DNA of 64,000 nt from Planctomyces sp. SH-PL62 (GCA_945893045.1 CAMDEA010000005.1:42899-106898), one strand, 5' to 3'. Positions 19,012 to 28,840 are shown, counted from the first letter of the stretch. Numbers and translations are program-made. The notes: a model not told the origin generated them from the letters alone.

Positions 19012-21003
19012 TCACTTCGCGGGGAAATCCCAGCGTTGCGGCTTCGCGGTTTTGCTGGTGACTTCGATCCAATCGAGTTCGACCGGCTTCTCGTGTGCCG
19101 GCAGATACAACCTGACAACGCCCAGCGGTCCCGTCGCCGATAAGTCCACGGCGATCTCTTTCCATTCGCCGGCGGGAACGTCGAACGCCACGGATTTTGA
19201 TTCCGTCGAGTCACCGGCTCCGTTCGGAAGCCATTCGACTTTGCCCGCGCCGCCAGTCGGTGATCGCACGCGGAACGTCAGCTTGGCCGGGCCGGATTGC
19301 TTGCCCAAGCCGTGACCGAGGAACGCGGTTCCGGCTTTGCCTTTGCCGGTCATCGTCAACACGCCGTCCTTCACGACTGCATCGCAGACGCGCGCTTTCC
19401 AGCCATCCAGCGGATCGGATTCCGCAGCCGTCGTGGTTGCGGCCGGCTTCGTGGTGGTTGGTTTGAACGCGGGGTTCGGTCGCGGGTACGTCGCGCCGGT
19501 GTCGGCGAGAAACCCGTCGATCAGCGCGTCGAGTTCCTTCACGCGTGCGAGTTGTTCCGATGCGAGGTTCCGCGATTCGCCGAGGTCATTGCGCAGGTTG
19601 AACAATTCCCATCGAGCCACATCACTGCTCGGCACGCCGAACCAGCGGATTAGCTTCCAATCGCCGGAGCGGACCCACACACCGCCCGCTCGGCCGGGAC
19701 CGCCGCCGTGCGGGAAATAATTGAAGAACGCCGTGCGATTCAGCGAGCCGGTTTGCTTCAGCACTGCCGCGTAACTGACGCCGTCAAACTTTTGTGGCTT
19801 TGGTCGAGGCAGTTCGAGCAGTTCCAGCAGCGTCGGATACAGGTCGATGTGTCCGACAACGGCGTCGCTGGTCGAGCCGGACTTGATGCGGCCGGGCCAC
19901 GACCACATCAGCGGGACGCGCGTGCCCCCTTCGTAGAGCGTGCCTTTGCCGTCGCGCAGCGGAGCGTTGTTCGTCGGCGGTTGGTTGCCGGCCCACTTGC
20001 GCCAGTCGGCGGTCTGCGGAGTCGCCGCCTTGCGTTGATCCTTCGCGCTCTCGCCGGTGTTGCTGTGCGTATTGCCGCCGTTGTCCGAGTTGAAAATGAC
20101 AATCGTATTCTCAGCCAAGCCGTGCTTGTCGAGCGCGGCGAGCACACGGCCGAAGCACTCATCGACGCTGCGCAGCATCGACGCCATGATTGGATTCCCT
20201 TGCTCGCCGCGCGGGTCTTTCTTCGCCGCGAACGCCTGCGTGTAGTCCGCCTTGTGACCCCACGGACCATGCACGCCGTAGTTCCACAAGTTCAGGAAGA
20301 ACGGCCGGTCGCGATTGGTTTCGATGAACTTGACCGCCTCGTCCGCCAGTCGATCGACGATGTATTCGCCGTCCGGCCCATCGGTGATCGTGCCGGCTCG
20401 GCTTTGCCCGCGCGGCTCGCCATCCAGCTTCACGGAGTACGGCGAGAAGTAATTCCCCGGCGGACCCGGATCGGGATGACAATGAAACGCGACGTCGAAA
20501 CCTTGCTGCTCCGGCCAGTACGGTCGCGTCAGTCCCAGATGCCACTTGCCAATGTGAGCCGTCCGATATCCCGCGTCGTGCAGCGCCTCGGCCAGCGTGT
20601 ACTCGGACGGTTCGAGATAATTCTTGCTCTCCGGCGTGAGCATCGCTTGCGTGGCGGGGCCAGCCTCCGGCAGAAACTTGTGTCCGGCCGGTTGTGGTGG
20701 TTGATGCCCCGTCGCGCTCGTGATGCCGTGCCGAGCCGAATACTTGCCGGTCATCAAGCTCGCGCGCGTCGGCGAGCACAACGGCTGCGCATACGCATTC
20801 GTGAACCGCATCGCTCGCGACGCGAACCGGTCGATGTGCGGCGTTTCGTAATACGTCGAGCCATACGCTCCGCAATCTCTCCAGCCCATGTCGTCCACGA
20901 GAAAGACAATGACGTTCGGTTTGCGCGAAGCCTCCGCGGCCGGCAGCCACGTCAACGGCGAGAACCACAGGATCACAGCGACGAGACCAAGCTTGGAGTT
21001 CAC
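19012..21003 (-). CDS. Sulfatase with extra C-terminal beta-rich domain
   Basis: KPNVIVFLVDDMGWRDCGAYGS; CSPTR motif; about 120 aa extension after the sulfatase fold (DGVLTMTGKGKAGTAFLGHGLGKQSGPAKLTFRVRSPTG...). Confidence 0.93.
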   Translation of the reverse strand: MNSKLGLVAVILWFSPLTWLPAAEASRKPNVIVFLVDDMGWRDCGAYGSTYYETPHIDRFASRAMRFTNAYAQPLCSPTRASLMTGKYSARHGITSATGHQPPQPAGHKFLPEAGPATQAMLTPESKNYLEPSEYTLAEALHDAGYRTAHIGKWHLGLTRPYWPEQQGFDVAFHCHPDPGPPGNYFSPYSVKLDGEPRGQSRAGTITDGPDGEYIVDRLADEAVKFIETNRDRPFFLNLWNYGVHGPWGHKADYTQAFAAKKDPRGEQGNPIMASMLRSVDECFGRVLAALDKHGLAENTIVIFNSDNGGNTHSNTGESAKDQRKAATPQTADWRKWAGNQPPTNNAPLRDGKGTLYEGGTRVPLMWSWPGRIKSGSTSDAVVGHIDLYPTLLELLELPRPKPQKFDGVSYAAVLKQTGSLNRTAFFNYFPHGGGPGRAGGVWVRSGDWKLIRWFGVPSSDVARWELFNLRNDLGESRNLASEQLARVKELDALIDGFLADTGATYPRPNPAFKPTTTKPAATTTAAESDPLDGWKARVCDAVVKDGVLTMTGKGKAGTAFLGHGLGKQSGPAKLTFRVRSPTGGAGKVEWLPNGAGDSTESKSVAFDVPAGEWKEIAVDLSATGPLGVVRLYLPAHEKPVELDWIEVTSKTAKPQRWDFPAK

Positions 21004-21171
21004 GATGCAACCGCCCTCCGAAAAAACGTCTCAACGACGGCCATCCTAACTGCACAGGCTGGGTGAGCGAGAGCGACGGCTGGTTACGAAATCGAACCGA
21101 CTCGATGGGACGAGCCGCGTGGTTTTCCTGGCACGGCTGGCCAGAAGTTCGAATATTGAGTTTGCAGTCAT

Positions 21172-21261
21172 GGGTGGCACGTCCCTGACCATCGGGAAGG
21201 GCGTGGTATCCCGTGTTGATCGCGATTCCCACGTCCTTCCCGATGGTCAGGACGTGCCACC
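21172..21261. repeat. Inverted repeat upstream of DUF1592-type gene
   Basis: GGGTGGCACGTCCCTGACCATCGGGAAGG...CCTTCCCGATGGTCAGGACGTGCCACCCC; flanked by a weaker outer pair CACGGCTGGCCA / TGGCCAGCCGTG. Confidence 0.9.
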
Positions 21262-21370
21262 CCAATTCACAAATTGGCCAGCCGTGGTTTTCACGGCTGA
21301 ACGTGGACACCGCCGAGCGAGCCTGTTAGGACATTTTCCGTTCGCGTTGTCGTATGTTGGAGATTCCGTC

Positions 21371-23701
21371 ATGGCTTTTGCCGCGCGCCTCGTTGCTGTC
21401 AGTGTTGCAGTCCTAATCGGGGTCGTGCTCGCCTTCGGCGAAGAGATCAAAACAAACAACGGGCCGGGATGCGCCGCCGCTGTCGATCGGTTCTTTGCCG
21501 AGGAAGTCTGGACCAAAGTCGGCGCGCAAGAGTGTCTCAAGTGTCACAAGACTGGCGGAGATGCCGAGAAGAGCAAGTTCGTCTTGCAGGATCCGCAGCG
21601 GAGTCAGGGAGCCGACCGGGACGCGGCGATGCGGCACAACCGAGCCGAGTTCGCGCGGATGGCTCAGGTCAAGGAGGGCGAGCAGTTTCGCATCCTCTTG
21701 AAAGCGACGGGCGGTCTCGATCACGGCGGCGAAGAAGTATTGAAAGCGGACTCGACGACGTATCGCATCCTCGCGGACTTCGTGCGGCGGACGAATGCTC
21801 CGCCGGCGGAACGGTTGCCGGGCGCGGCCGATGATAAGCACGCGACTCCGTTCTTCGATGGCGTCGTGATGCTCGATGACCGCCGGTTGCTGCGGCGAGC
21901 CACGCTGTCGCTGGCGGGACGCTTGCCGACCGAAGCTGAATTGTCCGCCGTGGCCGTTGGAGGCTTGAACGCTCTGCCGAAAACCCTCGATGACGTGATG
22001 CGGGAGGAGGCGTTTTACGACCGGCTGCGCGAAGCGTTCAACGACATCTTCCTGACGCTCGGCATCGACGGGAACGCGGACGCGGCGGTGCTCTCGTACG
22101 AGCACTTTGAGAAGACTCGGCTGTGGTATCAGAAGTACGATCTCAGCCACATCGCCGACAAGAACGAACGGCAGCGGACGGAGTGGAAGATCGCCGGCGA
22201 GTATCGCAAGGCGCTGCTCGGCGAACCGATGAAGCTCATTGAGCACATCGTCCGCAACGACCGGCCGTTCACAGAAATCGTCACGGCCGATTACATCATG
22301 GTCTCGCCGTACTCGGCCCGCGGTTACGGAGTCTTCGACGAGTTGAAAGAGCAGTTCAAGAACTCGGACGCCCCGTTCGAGTATGTGCCGGTGAAACTCA
22401 AAGCGCTCGCCGGCCGCAACAAGCAAGAGAATCAGGACTCGGAGACCGGCTTCTACCCGCACGCGGGGTTGCTGAGCCAGTTTCAGTATCTCGCTCGCTA
22501 CCCGACGACCGAGACGAATCGCAACCGACTCCGAGCGCGGATGTACTACCAGCATTTTCTCGGCGTGGATGTGCTCGAACTCGCGGCCCGCGTGTCCGAC
22601 GCCGCTGCTGTGTCAGCGAAGTACGAAGTCCCGACGATGCAGGCGTCCGAGTGCGTCGTGTGTCACAAGACGCTCGATCCGGTCGCCGGATTGTTTCAGG
22701 ATTACTGGCGGTTCGACGCGAACTTCGCGATCTACGGCAAGCGGAAAGAGGGCTGGTTCACCGACATGTTCGGAGCTGGCTTCGAGGGGGACGATCTTCC
22801 GACCGAAGAACGTTGGCGTTCATTGCAATGGCTCGGCGAGCGAACGGCCCGCGACCCGCGCTTCGCCGTCGCGATGGTCGAGCACGTTTATTACATCCTC
22901 ACCGGCCGCAAGGCGCTGCTCCCGCCGAAAGAGATCGACGACCCGCTCTTCGCCGCCAAACGCCGGGCCTATGCCGAGCAACGCTGCCAGATCGAAGCGA
23001 TCGCCGGCCGGTTCGCGCAGAACGAGTTCAATCTTAAACGCGTCTTCCAGGATTGGATCGTCTCGGATTTTTATCGCGCCGATGGCCTCGCGACCGTTGC
23101 CAAAGACTCGGCGCGACGGGCGGAACTCGACGACATCGGGTTGGCTCGAATGCTCTCGCCGGAGCAAGTCGAACGGAAAGTCAACGCCGTGTTCGGCACG
23201 CCGTGGGGCAAGCTGCACGATCAAATGGCGATGCTTTACGGCGCGATCGATTCCCAGGAAGTCACCGAACGCGCCTTCGATCCCAGCGGAGCAATGGGTG
23301 CGATCCAACGCATGTTGGCCAACGAGGTCGCTTGCCGCCAAACGCTGCGCGACTTCGCACGCGAACCGGCCGAGCGGCTGTTGTTCCCCCACATCGAACC
23401 AAGCGTCGTGCCCGCGACATCACCGGAGAACGACCTCGCGATCCGCCGCGCGATCGCTCATTTGCATGAGCGGATTCTCGGACGACACGACGCCGTGGAT
23501 TCACTGGAAGTCGAACGCTCGTTCCAACTGTTCGCCGGGATCGTCAGCGATGCTCAAATGCAAAAGGGGATCGAGCGAATCGAAAACTACCACTGCCGGC
23601 ACAACGTCCCCGATGCCCCAGCAGACCCGCACTACACGATCCGCGCGTGGCGCGGCGTCGTGACGTACCTGCTCCGACGACCGGAATTTCTTTACGAATA
23701 A
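21371..23701 (+). CDS. Planctomycete DUF1592/DUF1588/DUF1595-like secreted cytochrome-type protein
   Basis: Signal peptide MAFAARLVAVSVAVLIGVVLAFGEE; CLKCHKTG and CVVCHKTLDPVAGLF heme motifs; followed by a DUF1501 gene. ORF track start 21119 runs through an inverted repeat; 21371 preferred. Confidence 0.75.
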   Translation: MAFAARLVAVSVAVLIGVVLAFGEEIKTNNGPGCAAAVDRFFAEEVWTKVGAQECLKCHKTGGDAEKSKFVLQDPQRSQGADRDAAMRHNRAEFARMAQVKEGEQFRILLKATGGLDHGGEEVLKADSTTYRILADFVRRTNAPPAERLPGAADDKHATPFFDGVVMLDDRRLLRRATLSLAGRLPTEAELSAVAVGGLNALPKTLDDVMREEAFYDRLREAFNDIFLTLGIDGNADAAVLSYEHFEKTRLWYQKYDLSHIADKNERQRTEWKIAGEYRKALLGEPMKLIEHIVRNDRPFTEIVTADYIMVSPYSARGYGVFDELKEQFKNSDAPFEYVPVKLKALAGRNKQENQDSETGFYPHAGLLSQFQYLARYPTTETNRNRLRARMYYQHFLGVDVLELAARVSDAAAVSAKYEVPTMQASECVVCHKTLDPVAGLFQDYWRFDANFAIYGKRKEGWFTDMFGAGFEGDDLPTEERWRSLQWLGERTARDPRFAVAMVEHVYYILTGRKALLPPKEIDDPLFAAKRRAYAEQRCQIEAIAGRFAQNEFNLKRVFQDWIVSDFYRADGLATVAKDSARRAELDDIGLARMLSPEQVERKVNAVFGTPWGKLHDQMAMLYGAIDSQEVTERAFDPSGAMGAIQRMLANEVACRQTLRDFAREPAERLLFPHIEPSVVPATSPENDLAIRRAIAHLHERILGRHDAVDSLEVERSFQLFAGIVSDAQMQKGIERIENYHCRHNVPDAPADPHYTIRAWRGVVTYLLRRPEFLYE

Positions 23702-23702
23702 C

Positions 23703-23767
23703 GTAGCCCGATCTCTCCGAGTCGGGCCGATGGCGGAAGACGCCCGACTCGGAGAGATCGGGCTACG
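23703..23767. repeat. Inverted repeat, arm GTAGCCCGA..CTCTCCGAG..TCGGGC
   Basis: GTAGCCCGATCTCTCCGAGTCGGGC...GCCCGACTCGGAGAGATCGGGCTAC directly after the stop codon. Confidence 0.93.
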
Positions 23768-23783
23768 TTTGAAAGAGTCTCCC

Positions 23784-25064
23784 ATGCGACGCAATTTTCT
23801 GAAACTCTGTGGTCTCGCGGGACTCGGCTTGGCGATGCCGTTTGATTGGCCGATCACGGCTCGCGCGAAGGACGACGACGGTGCGTATGGCGGGCCGTAC
23901 TACCTCGTGTTCAACGCCTCCGGCGGCTGGGACACGACGTACTTGATGGACCCCAAGGGGATCAACGAGATCAATCGGCTGTACCAAGAGGGAGACATCC
24001 TGACTCGCGGCGCGCACAAGTTCGCGCCGACCGCCAAGCACCAGCAAGGGGGGATGAGCAACGAAGATTTCTACGCCGAGTTCGGCGACCAGTTGCTGGT
24101 TCTCAACGGGCTGGACTACTCGGTGAATAACCATTCGCCCGGCGCGCGCTACATGGCGACCGGCAAGCTCGACAGCCTGGCGTATCCGACGTTCGCCGCG
24201 CTCGTCGCCGCCTGCCAAGGGCCGACCTGCCCGATTTCGTTTCTGACGTTCGGCAATTACTCGGCGACCGGAAATCTCGTGGCGATGTCGCGCGTCCCGT
24301 ACTTGCCGTCGCTGCAAAAGATCGCCAACGCCGACGCCGTTGAGGGCAACGCCCGCTCGCCGTTCCACGACCGCTTCGCCCTCGATCGCATCGAGCAAGC
24401 CTTAGCCGCCGAGAACGACGCCCGCGCGCAGGAGCCGCGACTCCCCCGCCTCGAACGGGCCGAGAACATGCTGTATGCCGCCCAGGTCAACTCGAAGGCA
24501 TTGCAGCGAGTCACCGCATACATCCCGTCGTCGATTCCCAAAGAGCGACTCTCGCAACAGGCCGAGATCGCGCTGGCCTCGTTCAAGGCCGGAGTGTGCG
24601 TCTCGGCCAATCTGACGATCGGCCAGTTCGACAGCCACGCGAACAACGACGTCGATCAGATGAAGCTCATCCCGGAGTTTCTCGCCGGCATCGCTTACGT
24701 CCTCCGCCGCGCCGAAGAGTTGAAGATCCGCGACCAGCTCGTCGTCATCGTCCAAAGCGAGATGGGCCGCACGCCGACCTACAACAAAGGGAACGGCAAA
24801 GATCATTGGTCGATCGGCTCGATCATGTTTCTCGGCCGCGGCATCCAGGGCAATCGAGTTATCGGTGCGACCGATGAGAAACAGTTCCATATCCCCGTCG
24901 ATCCGAAAACGCTCGCGTGCGACAAAGAGAACGGCATCCGCGTGCGTCCGGAACACATTCACGCCGCGCTGCGCGAATTCGCCGGCATCGCCAACCATCC
25001 CTTCAGCAAGAGATTTCCCCTCGGCGTGCTTGAGAAAGAGAATCTGCAAGGACTGTGGGGCTGA
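23784..25064 (+). CDS. DUF1501 domain protein
   Basis: MRRNFLKLCGLAGLGLAMPFDWP signal; LVFNASGGWDTTYLMDPKG; QSEMGRTPTYNKGNGKDHWS. Confidence 0.85.
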   Translation: MRRNFLKLCGLAGLGLAMPFDWPITARAKDDDGAYGGPYYLVFNASGGWDTTYLMDPKGINEINRLYQEGDILTRGAHKFAPTAKHQQGGMSNEDFYAEFGDQLLVLNGLDYSVNNHSPGARYMATGKLDSLAYPTFAALVAACQGPTCPISFLTFGNYSATGNLVAMSRVPYLPSLQKIANADAVEGNARSPFHDRFALDRIEQALAAENDARAQEPRLPRLERAENMLYAAQVNSKALQRVTAYIPSSIPKERLSQQAEIALASFKAGVCVSANLTIGQFDSHANNDVDQMKLIPEFLAGIAYVLRRAEELKIRDQLVVIVQSEMGRTPTYNKGNGKDHWSIGSIMFLGRGIQGNRVIGATDEKQFHIPVDPKTLACDKENGIRVRPEHIHAALREFAGIANHPFSKRFPLGVLEKENLQGLWG

Positions 25065-25208
25065 GTACCGTCGCCGTCCGGAGAAGGCGAACCGGCTCGC
25101 GGCTCAACAAATGCGTTGAAGGAGCGGCTTGGGACACGAAGTCGACTCCTGAGATTGCAGCCGACTGGCAACTGATCTCCTCGACGAACCCACTCATGAC
25201 GAGCAGCC

Positions 25209-28200
25209 ATGCCGACCCTGACATCACCAGAACCTGACTTGCCAACCCCGCTGCCAAGTCAGCCCACCCCACGCAAACGCAAGGTGATGGTCAGCAGCAC
25301 CGCGCGGGATTTGCCGGATCATCGCCAGGATGTGCTCGATGCCTGCCTCAGGCAGAGCTTCGATCCGATCATGATGGAGCACCTGCCGGCCATGGATGCG
25401 AATGCCATCCAGGCGTCGCTCGACATGGTGGATGAGGCCGACATCTATCTTGGCATTTTCGCGTACCGCTACGGCTGGGTGCCGGGCTTCGACAATCCGC
25501 AGCAGATCTCCATCACCGAGATGGAGTACCGCCGCGCCGTTGAACGGGACATGCCGAGGTTGATCTTCTTCATGCACGACGATCATCCGGTGCGACCGTC
25601 CGACGTCGAGACCGGTGACGGAGCGGCCAAGCTCAAGAAACTCAAGGACGAGATCGGCTCGCTGCGAGTCGCCGGGATCTTTAAGTCGTCCGAACATCTG
25701 CGTTCGCTGTTGATCGACTCATTGTCGAAGCTGCCCAAGAGCGACGCCGAACAGAAGCGGCAGACCGAGTTCCATTACGTCAGCCCGATCCCGCCGGCTC
25801 CTGAGGTGTACGTCGCGCATCCCTACACGCTGCTGACCGCGCCGGGTGGTCTCGTCGGACGACGGCACGAATTGAACTGGCTCACCGATTGGGTGGCGGG
25901 GACTCGGCATGCGGCTGACTCGCTGGGCGTGTCCCACCAAGCGGCCATGAATCGCATCGTCAGCCGGCTGCATCGGTCGCGTTTGTTTTTCTTCGTGGCG
26001 ATCGGCGGGCAGGGGAAGAGTGCGTTGGCTTGGCACTGGTTTCAGAACATCGCCGACCAGGAAATGCGACCGCTGGCCGGGCGCATGTGGTGGAGCTTCT
26101 ACGAGTCCGATGCCAGCTTCGAGAATTTCGTGATTCGCGCGTTGGCGTACACGGCGAAGATCTCGATCGAGCAAGCCAAAGCGCAGCCCGTGGCGGAGCG
26201 TGAAGCGTGGCTGCTGCATCTGCTCGACACGCAGCCGTTTCTGATCGTGCTGGATGGGTTGGAGCGGCTGTTGCTGGCGTACTCGGGCGGGAACGTGCGG
26301 GGGTTGGAGGACGACGAACTCGATCAGCGCACCGCGCATCGTGTGGCCGAAGCGTATGGTCTCGATGAAACGGCGGCGCAGTCCTACACAGGGCAAGCTC
26401 GGCTGCGGCTGACGTCCGATCCGCGCGTCGGTTCGTTTCTGCGCAAGCTGACTCATGTGCGAGCCGCGCGAGTGCTGGTGACGACCCGACTATATCCGTC
26501 GGACTTGCAAATCGACGCGTTGGGCGAGCCGGTGACGTCGTGCTTCGCGTACTTCCTGCCGGGGCTGAGCGACGATGACGCGCTGGAGTTGTGGCGGTCG
26601 TTCGGAGCACGCGGTGCGCGCGAGAACGTGCTGCCGGTGTTGGCGTCGTTCGAGAAGCATTCGTTGCTCGTGCAGGCTCTGGCCAGCGAGGTCGCGAGAG
26701 ACCGCTCGGCGCGCGGCGATTTCGAAAAGTGGCGGGCCGAGCATCCCGACTTCAATCCGTTCGGTCTGGCTCACGATCAACGCCGCTCGCATGTATTGAG
26801 CCATGCACTGCGCGGGTTGAGCGGCTCGCACATCTGGCTGCTGCAAACCATCGCGGCGTTCCGCATGCCGACAACATACGAAACGCTCAAGGACTTGGCT
26901 TGTAGGATGGGCACTCTTGCCCATCCGTCTTCGCGTAAGAAGTCGGCTCGAAAGCGCGGTGCCAAAGATCAAACACAAAATGTGACGGGCAAGAGTGCCC
27001 ATCCTACGTTCGATCAAGCGGCGCTGGATGCCGCGTTGACGGAGCTGGAAGACCGCGGGTTGGTGGGCTGGGACCGAGCGGCGAATCGCTATGACTTGCA
27101 CCCGATCGTGCGGGGCGTGGTGTGGAACTCGCTGGGCCAGGAGCGTCGCCGCGAAGTCTGCGAGACGCTGCAAGCGCACTTCCAACCCATCGAAGTGCCG
27201 GACCACTTGAACGTCACCAGCCTCGAAGACCTGACGCCCGCCATCGAGCTATTTCACGCGCTGATCGAACTGGGCCGCTTCGACGACGCCTGCGACGTGT
27301 TTTACAACCGATTGGACACTGCGACGCTGTACCGACTGAGTGCCAGTCGCCTGCGGATCGAACTGGTCGAGCGGCTGTTCCCCGACGGCACCGACCGGCT
27401 CCCGCGAGTCAGCACACCGCGCGATCAGAGCTACACGCTCAATTCGCTGGCGGGGGCCTACCTCTTGAGCGGCCAGCCGAAATCCGCCGTGCCGCTGTTT
27501 CGCCGGGTCTGTGACCTTGACGAGGAATCCAAAGACCAAAGCAACCTGAGCATCGGCTGCAATAACTTGTCGTACGCCGAGCGGCTGTCAGGTGCCGTGC
27601 GAGCAGCCGAAGTCTCAGCCCGCTCCGCCTTGCGGATCACGCGCGAACTTGGAGACGAGTTCGAGGAAGCCATGAGTTTGCTGATGTTCGGATTGGGATT
27701 AGCCGTGCGTTTCAAAAAAGTTGCCGAGTCAGAGATCAGACACGAAGTCCTCACTGCTCTGGAAACCTCGCAACAACAGTTCGAGCAACTCGGTGATAAA
27801 CAAATGACCGGTGTCGTGTCCGCCTCCCGCGCCGCAGTCGCCCTGTGGTTCGGCGAGGGTGTGATCGCGCGGACGCTGGCCGATCGGGCCTGGGAAATGG
27901 CTGCCGTCTGGAAGCAAGAAGCGGATTTCATCCGTGCCGCGCGGCTGCAAGGGACGGCGGCTTTGCGTTGCTCAGGCGGCCCGCCCGAATCCGAGCAGAC
28001 GAGTCGCTCGCTCTACGAGTTCGCTAACGAGCGGCTGCATCACGCCCTGACCCGCGCTCGCAAGTGCGATCTCGTCGACGAAGAACTCCCCACGCTGATC
28101 GCGCTGGCGGAACTGCATGAGGCGCTGGCTCGCACTCCCGTAGCCACGCTCGCCAGAGTGAGGGGCGAGGGCACGCACGCTGTCGCCTCGCCGACCCACG

Positions 28201-28670
28201 CTCTGGCGAGCGTGGCTACTTCGCATGACGGCACGCTTGGTTCCCCGCTGGGTCGGCGCGAGCCGGAGTCGTTGACGACGTCGCTGCAACTCACGCCGGC
28301 TGAGCATCTCGATCAAGCCGAGCGGTTGCTGGACGACGTCTGGGACCGCGCCGAGCGAGGTCCATATCCGCTGTTCCAAGCCGACGCCTTCAACCGCCTG
28401 GCCAGCCTCGAACGGACCTGCGCCGCGCTGCTCCCAGCCGACTCGCCGGAACGAACCACCGCCCTCGACCGAGCCGGAAAAGCCGCGCTCCGAGCCTACG
28501 AAAAAGCCTGGCTCGACGGCCCTCCTTTCGCCTACGCCTTCGGCTTGAGCAACGCCGCCGCGCACCTCGCCGACCTCGGCATCACGCCACCCGACCTGCC
28601 ACCCTACGATGATTCCCGATTCCCACCCATGCCCGATGAACCTATCGTGCGGAAGAAAAGTAGCCCGTAG
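25209..28670 (+). CDS. DUF4062 - STAND/NB-ARC-like NTPase - TPR-like protein
   Basis: N-terminal KVMVSSTARDLPDHRQDVLDACLRQ..DIYLGIFAYRYGWVP (DUF4062-like); P-loop AIGGQGKSALAWHWF; Walker B PFLIVLDGLERLL; helical-repeat C-terminal half; two in-frame inverted repeats. Confidence 0.85.
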   Translation: MPTLTSPEPDLPTPLPSQPTPRKRKVMVSSTARDLPDHRQDVLDACLRQSFDPIMMEHLPAMDANAIQASLDMVDEADIYLGIFAYRYGWVPGFDNPQQISITEMEYRRAVERDMPRLIFFMHDDHPVRPSDVETGDGAAKLKKLKDEIGSLRVAGIFKSSEHLRSLLIDSLSKLPKSDAEQKRQTEFHYVSPIPPAPEVYVAHPYTLLTAPGGLVGRRHELNWLTDWVAGTRHAADSLGVSHQAAMNRIVSRLHRSRLFFFVAIGGQGKSALAWHWFQNIADQEMRPLAGRMWWSFYESDASFENFVIRALAYTAKISIEQAKAQPVAEREAWLLHLLDTQPFLIVLDGLERLLLAYSGGNVRGLEDDELDQRTAHRVAEAYGLDETAAQSYTGQARLRLTSDPRVGSFLRKLTHVRAARVLVTTRLYPSDLQIDALGEPVTSCFAYFLPGLSDDDALELWRSFGARGARENVLPVLASFEKHSLLVQALASEVARDRSARGDFEKWRAEHPDFNPFGLAHDQRRSHVLSHALRGLSGSHIWLLQTIAAFRMPTTYETLKDLACRMGTLAHPSSRKKSARKRGAKDQTQNVTGKSAHPTFDQAALDAALTELEDRGLVGWDRAANRYDLHPIVRGVVWNSLGQERRREVCETLQAHFQPIEVPDHLNVTSLEDLTPAIELFHALIELGRFDDACDVFYNRLDTATLYRLSASRLRIELVERLFPDGTDRLPRVSTPRDQSYTLNSLAGAYLLSGQPKSAVPLFRRVCDLDEESKDQSNLSIGCNNLSYAERLSGAVRAAEVSARSALRITRELGDEFEEAMSLLMFGLGLAVRFKKVAESEIRHEVLTALETSQQQFEQLGDKQMTGVVSASRAAVALWFGEGVIARTLADRAWEMAAVWKQEADFIRAARLQGTAALRCSGGPPESEQTSRSLYEFANERLHHALTRARKCDLVDEELPTLIALAELHEALARTPVATLARVRGEGTHAVASPTHALASVATSHDGTLGSPLGRREPESLTTSLQLTPAEHLDQAERLLDDVWDRAERGPYPLFQADAFNRLASLERTCAALLPADSPERTTALDRAGKAALRAYEKAWLDGPPFAYAFGLSNAAAHLADLGITPPDLPPYDDSRFPPMPDEPIVRKKSSP
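26902..27007. repeat. Inverted repeat in frame inside DUF4062-STAND CDS
   Basis: GTAGGATGGGCACTCTTGCCCATCCGTC...GACGGGCAAGAGTGCCCATCCTAC. Confidence 0.92.
28140..28219. repeat. Second inverted repeat in frame inside DUF4062-STAND CDS
   Basis: GTAGCCACGCTCGCCAGAGTGAGGGGCGAG...CTCGCCGACCCACGCTCTGGCGAGCGTGGCTAC. Confidence 0.9.
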
Positions 28671-28732
28671 CCCGACTCTCCGAGTCGTGTGTGTTTTCAG
28701 AATGCCCGACTCGGAGATTCATCAGCGCTACG
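28667..28732. repeat. Inverted repeat, GTAGCCCGACTCTCCGAGTCG arm type
   Basis: GTAGCCCGACTCTCCGAGTCG...GCCCGACTCGGAGATTCATCAGCGCTACG; GTAG carries the stop codon. Confidence 0.88.
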
Positions 28733-28733
28733 A

Positions 28734-28819
28734 GGTCGGGAGTCTTTTTTCATGCCGCAGTCGAGAGTTTTTCGATTGTTTGACTCGTATTGTGCGGCAT
28801 GAAAAAGACTCCCGACCCC
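28734..28819. repeat. Inverted repeat, arm AGGTCGGGAGTCTTTTTTCATGCCGCA
   Basis: AGGTCGGGAGTCTTTTTTCATGCCGCA...TGCGGCATGAAAAAGACTCCCGACCCCT. Confidence 0.9.
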
Positions 28820-28840
28820 TTACCGCGGAAAGCCAACGAC

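Noticed and set aside
19708-21066. 452-aa plus-strand ORF
   Set aside because: Antisense shadow of the sulfatase at 19012-21003.
22569-23663. 364-aa alternate-frame plus-strand ORF
   Set aside because: Same strand but different frame inside the DUF1592-type gene; Arg/Ser-rich nonsense composition.
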